A DNA stretch of 64,000 nucleotides from Nymphaea colorata (lineage: Eukaryota; Streptophyta; Magnoliopsida; Nymphaeales; Nymphaeaceae). This document shows, piece by piece, positions 39,305 to 50,400 of this stretch. Every line of letters begins with the position of its first letter. Within the stretch, counting starts at the first letter, position 1. The DNA is taken from positions 23,577,703 through 23,641,702 of the forward strand of contig NC_045146.1 in NCBI RefSeq assembly GCF_008831285.2, read 5' to 3'. A model generated the notes under the pieces. The model did no database searches and was not told where the DNA came from. It saw only the letters and a program-made list of their open reading frames with translations. The position numbers and the translations under genes are program-made.

Positions 39305-41197
39305 CAAATGATACTCTCCCCCTCCAGGGCTTTTTTGTAGTTATTGATTCTTTCATCATTTATTTTTCGTATTTTGGGGTTCTTTATTACAGCTTTATTA
39401 CTGTTTCAGGGGGTATTTTTCCTGTAAGTAGGCTTCTGGAACAGTTGTATAGTTTATTTCTTTTTAAGAAAGTCCCCGAGGAAATGAAAATATAGTTTCA
39501 GCTGCTACCAAGTCCATGTATTGGTAGGAAGCTTGCACACGAGCCTGCACGCCCAATAATTCTACATAAAATTATAGTGCAAAAAATCTATCTGGTCTTG
39601 ATACCAGATACTTGCAACGATTCCAATTCCACGTCGACCTTCCTGTCTTCTCCTCAGCCTTCGATTAGCATAAACCTCATGGTGAATGAGAAAGACGGAT
39701 TCCTCTTCAACGTCCGTCTACGATCAATCCGGGGAGTCTTTTTGCAGGCTTAAGTTTACTTATTTTTGTAGCAAATGGGCTAAAACCAGGTGCAATTCAT
39801 GGAGCGTGTTGGGTAATTTAGGAGTGACTGAGACTGAGAGGCTAAGTGGGTGTTTGAGAAGAACATTCGTGTTGTCCGAACACATGTTTATGGAATGCAT
39901 GTTTCAAAGACATCGTGTTCTTGTGTTTAGAAATCATCGTATCATTCTTGATGCCGTTCTTCAATAATCAAACACTAAATATAATCACAATATGTTTCCT
40001 GGAATAAAGTATACTGTTCTTCGTACATGTGTTAGTATGTTGTTTAAAAACGCAATGTTATTGCTATCAAATGCTCCCTGTGTTAGTGACAAATTTAATT
40101 TTAATAACTAATTTGAAATATTAACAAGGGAAATGTCGGAATAATGTAATCTTGTGGATAGTTTTTTTGTTTTTCTTCATGCTGCAACTTAGCCGCGTGA
40201 CGCAAGCCAAGGACTAGGAATAGTTAAAATTTAGCACTTTGTTCTCGAGACTGTCAAGACAATAATAATATCATAACTGCTTATAACCTATGTCACAAGT
40301 ACACTTCACCTTATGCTGTTTATTGCCCATTTAGATTATTTGAAAAAAAAAATGACACTGATAGGGGCAATGTCATGCCTTTTTGATCGTGTCCTTTGCA
40401 TGTGAATTAAAGCCAACTAGCGGTCAAGGCCCGTCTTTAAGTTAATTTTCGGGTATTAAAATGATAAAAATATGCTTTTCATTGTCTGGGAATTAAACTA
40501 TTCTCCTTATAACATTGCATGTAACAATAGGATTTTACAATTTACAAAATTTCAGAAATCGTAGACATAGATTTTTGATTTTTATGAAAACTTAGATATT
40601 AGTTTTTTGAATTTTATGAAAACTTAGTTCTAAAAAAGTATTAAATTAAAAAAGTCTAAAAGCTTTCAAAATTTTAAAAATAGATGCAAACTTAATATAG
40701 TCATTCTTTGCGGAGGAAAGATGCAGATGGTTAGACGTGGTGTTGAAAATAGGGGGGGGATAAGATTTTGAGATTTTAGTTATTTTAATTATATCCAATT
40801 TGACTTTAGGCTCTGTAAATCCGAACCATTTTTTTCTCTGCATGAGATTTCCAGCAAAGTTCAGAAAAAATCATCTCGTGCCTCCTCAGGGAGCGTATGT
40901 GTCTCAAAACCAAACATGATTGCTTGGCCGAGCGATCGGCCATACCCAGGGCTCATGATGGTTCCTTGGTGGTGGCATGGTTTACTCGGTGCACGCAATC
41001 CTTTCACCTCACTCTCTCTCCCTCTCTTATGCTATCTTCTTGGGAACCAAGGAGGGGCGGCTCTTGGGCATTTTAACCTGACGTCCATGGCCGTTGCATC
41101 TTGGGGGTTAGCGTCTATCGTTCCTGAAGATCTCCTGCTGTGTTAACTACCACCAATTTGCAAGAGGCATCATTCTTGCTGCTGGGCTATTCACTAA
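39305..41197. other. Intergenic region between O-fucosyltransferase and DUF760 genes
   Basis: About 1.9 kb holding the 3' untranslated region of the upstream gene and the promoter of the downstream gene. Between 39845 and 40090 there is a MITE-like stretch beginning GGGTGTTTGA and ending TCAAATGCTCCC, but no target-site duplication was found. No coding sequence is supportable. Confidence 0.55.
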
Positions 41198-41428
41198 ATG
41201 GCTCACTTCGCCCAGCACTTCATCTTCAGGCCTCTGACTGTTAATCGCCATCCCTGCTTCTGGTCTTCATCTTCTTCTTCCGAATTTGTTTGCTTCCGTA
41301 GGTTGAAATACTGGAGGGGTTTGGGAATACCACAGAAGGACGGTAGGATACGGTTGGTGGCCCGGGCGGAAGCTACTCCTAATGAGTCGTCACCAAAAGA
41401 TACCAATCCTCCCAATGGGAACATGGTA

Positions 41429-41486
<58 letters not shown>

Positions 41487-44400
41487 CGCATTCATGGTTA
41501 AAAGATGGGCTTTGTAGTGGACGCAGCCTCAAGTTCGCTTGATTCTTATGTGATTGTTTGCTGAACGATTAGTGGTTAGATGGGTGTGAGTCATAAACTA
41601 CGTTTGCTGAACGATTCTTGGACTATCTATCAGCCAGGTATGGTTTTTGGGAGGTGCCATGGTAAAAGATGTCTAGATTAATTTTCTCTTTGTACTTTCT
41701 TTTCTTTTTCTCTTTTTATGTCATTGCGAGGAGAAAATTCCAAACATCTCTGAGAAGTTATGGATGTGGAGGTAGGAACAGTTTGTTGAATGAATTGGTA
41801 TTCATTTCTATATGTCAGGTATCGATTGGACCTGAAGGAAGCTTGAAGACGATTCTCGGAAGAATGGACGTTAGGCGCTGCATTGTGTGTGTATGAGACC
41901 AAGATAAAAAAAAAAACTTGACATTCTTTGAGCGAAATGCAAGTCGGGTTACAGGCGTTTAGTCAAAAGCACTACATAGGGCCTCTGCAGCAGGTGAACA
42001 GAGAGGTCTGTAAAAGGCTTGTAGGTGCATAGGTAGACAAGTTAACTTAGTTGGGTCCTGAAAAAGGATGAAAAGTTCAGATTAGCTTAAAAATTTAAAA
42101 TAACCAAAGACGCATAATAAGTTGTTGATTATGTGAATCCTGATGTTAAGCAACGAGGCTCAACATTCCCGCAAAAATAAGCAAGACAAGTTCCGCTTGT
42201 TAGAGCAGCACGGATTTTGCGCAGTCGTTTGGTCGTGCGCACCTGAGTGGAACTTGAGGCTGACTTACTCAAAGAGGTTTTTTTTTGCTATGATTTCTAT
42301 CTTATTACAAAATGGGAGTTTGACAAATTGGCAACTATCCTCTTACAATTTGGGAGTTTATATTGGAAGAGAGGACATCTCACTGGCTCATTGGCATGAG
42401 AGGTGGTTGTTGTTGGGACACGTAGGTAAGAGTCTATATGGAAACCTAACAAGCTTGAAACGTAACCTTGTCCCTCTATATTGAAGGTTGTGAGTTTTTC
42501 TTTCATACTTTAATTGTTTGTATAATCTTTCTGATTGTTCACATCCACAATATAAATTGCTGAAAAATTATTCTGTTTGATTTCTTCTTGCACTTGTACT
42601 TTTACAGTTTACACTCGTTCCTTTTCATTGTGTTTAGCTTGTCATCATAAGACAGATTCTCTGCACCTGCACACTGGATATTCCCACATAATATGCTCCA
42701 CTTGTTTGATATTTAGAGACCTAAAGTTTTCCTTTCCGTTTCTTCAATCAGCCAAAGAGCCGAAGGGATATCCTGTTGGAATATGTTAAAAACGTGCAGC
42801 CAGAATTTATGGAGTTATTTGCAAAAAGAGCATCTCGTCAGGTAACATTCTTTACCTTCTAGATCTGGGTTTATTTACTCATTTTCTCTTGTAAGGATGC
42901 AAGTTTTGAGCCACTTGGGCTTTGGCTGCTAGAAAAACCGTCAGAATTTAAATCTCATGGCCACCATCCTCTGCACAAGCCAAACCAAACATAGGACTTG
43001 GGAGCAGGGGTTCTAGGCCATGGAGTTTTACACCGTTCATTTGTGACTAATTCATTTCCCAGGTGTGGTTTCCTCATGTTAGAAACAAAGAATGGACAAA
43101 TTATTCAAGTTCAACCTTATCAATCAGCCATACAGGCTCATCAAAATTCTTATATAAATAGTTACATGCTTAATGCAGTGTTGTATTATTTCTGCTGGTA
43201 TTAAGAAAATTTAGTTGTCTGCTGAAGGTTGTTGAGGCAATGCGCCAGACAGTGACAAATATGATTGGAAGTCTCCCTCCTCAGTTTTTTGCTGTCACTG
43301 TGACCACTGTAAATATGCTAAACTCTTTTTGGTTTATGCGTTTTCTTTGTTATTTCTATGATGCTAAGCGTATGATTTCAAATCAGGTTGCAGAAAATCT
43401 TGCACAGCTCATGTACAGTGTTATGATGACGGGATACATGTTCAGGAATGCACAGTACCGTTTGGAACTCCAGCAGAGTCTAGAGCAAGTTGCCCTTCCA
43501 GAAGTTCAGTCAAAGAAGGTGGGCATGCTTTCAAAATGTACTTGACTTCTTGTGGGGGACTTTGTACACCAACTGTTTGTAATTTGTACAACATGGTTGC
43601 TTCTGTTACATGAGGATTTAAACTCTAATCAAGTTGACATGTGCACGTTAAATGTATTTTTGTTATGGATGACTTTGAATTTTGGGTGATGACGTTCTGT
43701 GTTGGGGACAGAGCCTTTCCATCATTCCATGTATGCATTTGCAAGATTTACTTTGGAAAGATGAGCAGATTATCAAGATTTTTTGGTTGATGATAATTGC
43801 AGGCTTGACAATGCTTATTTTATTTCCTTTTGGGCTGTTAGAATATGTTGTTATGGGAACCGGGTCCATATCTGGACCCGGTTCTATGGGGCGCGGGTAC
43901 CGAGGCGGGCTCGGTACCCTAGGCGGCTTCTCCTCTCTCCCTCTTTATATTGTCACTTGTGTTTAGTGTTGAAGCAGTGAAATATAATTTTCTCTCTCCT
44001 AGGGTTGCGGTGAGCCCCTAGGTCAGAGCCTCCCCGTGGTTTTTCACCTCTTTCTGAGGTTTTCCACGTAGATTGTGTGTTTGTTCTCCACTCTCTCTCT
44101 CTGTGGTTCGTGTTTCTACATGGTATCAGAGCCAGGTTAGTTGGAGAAGCGTTTTTTCCGAGGATCGTCAAGTTTTTTCGTTGCCCGACGCCGTTGAAGT
44201 TCCGGCGCCGCTGCTGCCCGTTTGACGTCGCCCTGCTCTGCCGCCGCTGTCCTTTGTTCCGCCGCCGCCGTCCTCTGTTCCGGCGCCGCTGCTGCACTTG
44301 TGACGTCGCCCTGTTCCGCCGCCGCCGTCCTCTGTTCCGCCGTCCTCTGTTGCGCCTCCGCGGTCCTCCGTTCGGCCCGTTCTTTGTTTCTGCCACCGTG

Positions 44401-47400
44401 GGTGGCCTCTGTGTTGCGCCGTCGCCTGCTTTCCGTTGCCGCTGCCTCATTCCCGCCGCCGTCGCCGCTGCCTCCTTCCCGTCGCCGTTGCCTCATTCCC
44501 GCTGCTGTGCCTCTTGTTGCTGTGTGCTTGTTTGTGATGGCAGAAGCGATGGGGACTCAAAAAGATGCTGTTCTTGACACGGGCAGCGCCTCCAAGACTG
44601 AGAACGTGCCGCTCCAGGTCACCTCCATCCGTCTGACCAAGGACAATTACCTATCTTGGTCTGCCGCTCTCGAGATTGGGATTACTAGCCGTGGGCGTCT
44701 CTCTTACATCACTGGCGACAAACCTGCGCCCATCAAATCTGATCCTCAATGGGCAACGTGGGCGTTGGAGGACAGCCAAGTGAAGGTGTGGATTATCAGC
44801 TCCGTATCATCCGATATCCAGCCCCTCATTCTGCGGAAGCCGACCTCTTTTGATATGTGGACTGTGCTTGCAAAGATGTATGGTCGCAAGAAGAGACATC
44901 TGCGTACCTATCAGATTAAACGCAGTATTTACTCTCTGACACAGGGTGATTTGTCTGTTGCTGCCTTCTATGCTGCCCTGAAGACCAAATGGGAGGAGCT
45001 AGATTATCATGTGACTGATGAGTGGACGTGCGGTTCAGATCATTCCCTCTACTGGGAAAAGGAATGGATGGACCGTACGTTTCTGTTTCTGGGAGGCCTG
45101 CGGGATGAATTCGAGTCTATTCGTAGCCAGATTCTTAATGGTGATGAGATTCCGGGGATAGAGGAAGTATATGCTCGTGTTGAGTCTGAAGAACAACGTC
45201 GCCAGGTGATGCATCTTGACACCGGTCATGGCCCTTCTGCCTTTGTCAGCCGTGCCTCAGGGACTGGGCAGCGTCCTGCCCGACATTGCACTCATTGCCA
45301 CAAGTTGGGGCATTCGGTGGATTTCTGTTGGGATCTTCATCCCGAGAAGAGACTGGTCAGAGGTCGTCCTCCCTCTGGCAAGCGTAGCCCTACTGTGTCT
45401 GATTCCAGTCAGAGCAATTCTTCTAGTGGTGCAAAGTCCAAGTTGTCTCCTGCTCAACTCAAGGAGCTACAGGCGTACATCAGCCGTCTATCTACTACCC
45501 CTGAGGAGTCCTCCACGTCTGAAGGGGCTCAGCTAGCCCAAGCCCTCATTGCCTCGATTGATCAAGGTAACCCTTCTCTTGGTGATTGGATTGTTGATAG
45601 TGGAGCCACTCACCACATGACAGGGGACTCTAAACTCTTTCAAGAATATCAACTTTCCTCTGGCAAGCAACGCGTGTCTATGGCAGATGGGTCTTCTATC
45701 TCTGTGGCTGGGAAAGGGAGCTTGTCCCTGCTGAACAAATACCATCTCCACAATGCCCTGCATGTTCCAAATATTCCTGTGAACTTACTCTCTGTCAGCA
45801 GTATTACTAAAGAATTAAACTGTAATCTAATTTTCTCTGCTGATCATTGTTCCCTGCAGGACTTGGTGACGGGGAAGAAGATTGGGATTGGTTCGGTTAC
45901 TGATGGGCTCTACAGGCTGCCGGTACAAGTTGCTTCAGCGTTGATTTCTGCCACGAGTGGTCACTTGTCTGGTGTGAATGATAGATCTACTGTTCTGCGA
46001 TGGCACGAGCGTCTTGGACATCTCCCCTTCCAGTTAATAAAGAAGTTGTTTCCTCATTTGTTTGCTTCTGTCTCCATTGACTCCTTCGCTTGTGAAGTGT
46101 GTCAATTGGCTAAACATGTCAGGGCTTCATACCCTATTTCTTTGAATAAATCCACCCATCCGTTTGCCTTAGTTCATTCCGATGTTTGGGGTCCTTCTGG
46201 AGTACCCACGTGTGGTGGTTGTCACTATTTTTTGACGCTTATTGATGATTACTCTAGATGTACGTTCGTGTACTTGTTGCGAGAACGTAGTGAGGTTCCA
46301 GCAGTTGTGAAAAACTTTGTTGCCTTTGTTGAGACTCAATTCCATACTACTGTTCAAGCTTTCCGTACGGATAATGCAAGAGAATATGTCTCCCAATCCC
46401 TTGATGAATTCTTGAAAGGAAAGGGTATTGTTCATGAAACCTCTTGTAGTTATACCCCTCCTCAGAATGGTATAGCTGAACGTAAAAATCGTCATCTATT
46501 GAATGTTACCCGGGCCATTATGTTCCAACGTCATGTCCCGAAGCGGTATTGGGGTGATGCACTTCTCACTAGTGCACATCTCATTAACCGTATGCCTACT
46601 AGAGTGCTGGATGGTCAGTCTCCTTATTCTACCCTGTGGCCTACTCAGAATCCGTGGCCTCTTACTCCTCGTGTCTTTGGGTGCAGTTGTTTTATGCATA
46701 ATCATAGCCCTACTCTCAAAAAACTTGATCCCCGATCTATTAAAGGAGTTTTCTTGGGGTACTCTTCCACTCAGAAGGGGTATAAATGTGTGGATCCCAC
46801 TACTTCCAAAGTATATGTTTCGAGGGATGTCACATTTCATGAACATGAGTCGTATTTTCCGGTGAATACTCTTCAGGGGGAGTGTCTTGGGAACAAAGGG
46901 GAAGAGTATTCCTCTAATCAGCTGATTCAATTTATGGAGTTTTTGGATTACAAGGTTAGTCCCAGTGTGATTGACACGGTCACGGTCAGTAATGAGAAGG
47001 GCAGTCATATGGAAGGGGTCACGGTGGATGCTCAGCCCACTGTTGCCCGGGATCACTTGTTTGGCAAGGTTTATGTCAGAAAGGAGAAAGCTACTGTGGA
47101 AGATGTTGGTGATGAGGATAGAACCAATCCTAATCTTGTGATCTCCCCGGATGACCCAAGTCCATCGAATGAAGAGCTCCCTATTGCTTTGCGCAAAGGC
47201 ACCAGGTCATGTACTTCTCACCCTATTCAGAGATTTGTTTCTTATGCTAAGCTCAGTACAAATTACAAATGTTTTATCACAACCTTATCCAAAGTTGTTA
47301 TTCCCAGGTCGGTGGATGATGCTAAGGATGATCCCAAGTGGTTACATGCTATGACGGAGGAGATGGGTGCGTTAGCTAAGAACAAAACATGGGAAGTTGT

Positions 47401-50400
47401 TGATATCCCTAAAGGGACACACTTAGTTGGCTCTAAGTGGGTTTACAACGTGAAGTACAAACCTGATGGCACTGTAGATCGATATAAAGCTCGTCTGGTT
47501 GCAAAGGGGTTCAGCCAGAAGTATGGGATCGACTATCTTGAGACCTTTGCCCCTGTTGCAAAGTTGAAGACTGTGAGGGTTATTCTTGCTCTTGCTGTGC
47601 ACAAGAAGTGGCGCATGGACCAGCTTGATGTTAAAAATGCGTTCTTGAACGGCCATCTGGAGGAAGAAGTCTATATGAGCATGCCTCCCGGGTATGTTCA
47701 AGAGGGAAAATGTTGTCACCTCAAGAAAGCTTTGTATGGCTTGAAGCAGTCGCCTAGAGCCTGGTTTGAGAGACTAAGGATCGTTATGAAGTCTACTGGG
47801 TACAAGCAAGGAAATGGAGATCATACCCTATTCATAAAGCAGAGAGATGGTCTGGTGAGTCTTCTCCTTGTCTACGTTGATGATATGATTGTCACGGGCA
47901 GTGATGAAGAAGAAAACAGAAAGATGAAAGAGAGATTAGCTAAAGAATTCGACCTCAAGGATCTGGGTAAGCTGAGATACTTTTTGGGGATAGAAATTGC
48001 TCGATCAGAGACAGGGCTGGTTATGAATCAAAGGAAGTACACTCTTGACTTATTAAAGGAGACAGGTAAACTTGGTTGTAGGCCCTATCTTACTCCTATG
48101 GAGTCGGGAACTAAGATAAGTATCAAGACGGGCACCACTCTGGATGAGGAAGGAAAAGGGCGATATCAGAGGCTAGTCGGTAAGCTTATCTATCTTACTC
48201 TAACTCGCCCTGATATCACGTATGCGGTAAATGTGCTAAGTCAATTTATGCATGCTCCAACGGATTGTCATTGGAAGAGTGCAGAACGAGTGTTGGGGTA
48301 TCTAAAGAATGACCCAGGAAAAGGGCTGCTGTATACTCGACAAGACAAACTTACTATTGAGGGCTACTCAGATGCAGATTGGGCAGGTTGCACTGACACA
48401 AGGAGGTCTACTACAGGGTATTGTATCTTTCTTGGAGGTAACCTAGTTGTTTGGAGAAGTAAGAGGCAAGAAGTATGTTCGAGGTCGAGTGCTGAGGCTG
48501 AGTACAGGGCTGTTGCAATGGGGGTTACAGAGATGCTGTGGCTGAAGATTCTTTTGACTGATATTGGTGTGGAACTGGGAGATAAAATGAAGATGTACTG
48601 TGACAACAAGTCTGCGATTAATCTTGCCAATAATCCAGTTCTACATGACAGGACCAAACATGTGGAGATTGACCGTCATTTTATCCGGGAACGCATTGAC
48701 TCAAAGGAGCTGATTCTGCCATATATGAAGTCTGAAGATCAAGTTGCAGACGTCCTAACTAAAGGGCTTTGTACTTCTTCATTTGAAAAGAATGTTAGCA
48801 AGCTTGGCATGTTTGACATGTATGCCAAGCTTGAGGGGGAGTGTTAGAATATGTTGTTATGGGAACCGGGTCCATATCTGGACCCGGTTCTATGGGGCGC
48901 GGGTACCGAGGCAGGCTCGGTACCCTAGGCGGCTTCTCCTCTCTCCCTCTTTATATTGTCACTTGTGTTTAGTGTTGAAGCAGTGAAATATAATTTTCTC
49001 TCTCCTAGGGTTGCGGTGAGCCCCTAGGTCAGAGCCTCCCCGTGGTTTTTCACCTCTTTCTGAGGTTTTCCACGTAGATTGTGTGTTTGTTCTCCACTCT
49101 CTCTCTCTGTGGTTCGTGTTTCTACATGGGCAAATGTATTGTTTGAGGCTTTCCTGCTTATTAGTTATCACATTAGAATTCCTATGTAGCACGCTAGCAA
49201 CCTTTGCTCTAGAGGTGAAGTATCCTTTTACTCTCTGTTTCTACTTTTAAGAACCTCCTGATAGTTTAGCTACTATATATTTAGGTTCTTGGCCCTCTGT
49301 CTCCTTGTGGACATGGTGTTTGGTGCTTGGCTTTTAGCAGGAGTTTGTTTATCTCCAATATGCGATTCATCTCATCTAAAAAATTGAGTTCATATTCGAT
49401 ATGAGATATTGCGAATCTTGCAAAATCTCTTTAAATGTTTCTCTGAATTTTTTGGTTGTATCATCTAATCCCTCTCAAGAACATATTCTTATGCATTGTG
49501 AAACTACCATCTGGAGCCCAAAAACGTGGCTTATGGTTCTTGTCAGTCAGTCACCTTCAACCATGAGTAAGAATTTCTGCCAAATTGATCTGACTAGACT
49601 AGCAGGTGGTGTCCTTGAGGCAGCAGTTCCAAAACTTCTGCTGACTTCCTTGTCCCTGCGTGAAAGTGTCTCTTTCTTTGCCGCCACTTAACTATGAACA
49701 TGTTAACAACCAAAAGAGCTTATTAATCATTGTCTGTTGGCTTTGTGGTAACTGCCTGGTTTTTATCTCTGTCAAAATAGTTTGTTGGCTTTGCTTCCAA
49801 CCACGTTGCTATGTTGAAAGAATTATAAAAGAAAAAACGAATATTTTGTATATCATTCTGTGATAATGGAATTCCGTTTATTTTTCTTCCAAATATACAG
49901 GATGCACCAGATTATGCACCTGGTACACAGAAAAATGTGACTGGTGAAGTCATCAGGTGGAACAATGTTTCTGGGCCAGAGAGAATGGATGCTGTAAAGT
50001 ACATTGAACTGCTAGAAGCTGAAATCGAGGAGCTATCACGCCAAGTAGAACGCAAATCCACAAATGGGGAGAATGAACTTTTGGCATATCTCAAATCTCT
50101 TCAACCTCAAAACTTGCAGGTATCTTTCAAAAATTTATGAGTATAAACTATCTGATTCTTTCTTCCTAGATTAACTGAAAAGTATACATGAAAATTATTC
50201 TTTGTAAGTTGGTGCTAGTAACCGGATATGGGATATGAATCGGGTCCCATTAGGGCTGATCCAACAATGCTTATAAATAGGTCGAAGGGCCCGAATTAAG
50301 GATCATCACTAGTATTAATCACCTGGCCCTCTGGTGAAGGAGAACCCTAATCGGGGATTAGGGTCAGCATGGGTGAATTTAGAGGCCTTATCGGGTGCCT

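Larger units (their letters stand above)
43836..44120 (+). repeat. 5' LTR of the Copia element
   Basis: Begins TGTTAGAATATG and ends GTTTCTACA, 285 bases. It contains two perfect hairpins near its start and a TATA-like TTTATAT at 43944-43950. It is identical to the 3' LTR except at 43907. Confidence 0.98.
43836..49126 (+). mobile_element. Complete Ty1/Copia LTR retrotransposon (5291 bp)
   Basis: Order of parts: 285-bp LTR (TGTTAG...TCTACA), primer-binding site, GC-rich leader, one gag-protease-integrase-RT-RNase H frame, polypurine tract, 285-bp LTR. Integrase precedes reverse transcriptase, which defines the Copia order. The LTRs differ at one position (43907 G, 48913 A). A TGGGC target duplication flanks it. 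It sits in intron 5 of the DUF760 gene, in the same orientation as the host. All hallmarks of an autonomous element are present, and no stop or frameshift is seen. Lineage within Copia was not determined. Confidence 0.99.

Noticed and set aside
39845-40090. MITE-like stretch with ends GGGTGTTTGA and TCAAATGCTCCC
   Set aside because: The terminal match is partial and no target-site duplication is present, so it does not meet the standard for a separate element call.
44121-44136. tRNA-like sequence
   Set aside because: It is the complement of the tRNA-Met 3' end used as primer-binding site, without the rest of a tRNA fold.
43953-44496. Arg-rich minus-strand frames of 119-165 codons in the Copia LTR and leader
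   Set aside because: They mirror the GCC repeats of the leader and carry no domain; antisense shadows of low-complexity DNA.
46496-47056. 186-codon minus-strand frame within pol
   Set aside because: Antisense to the end of the integrase region of the intact Copia frame, with no independent support.
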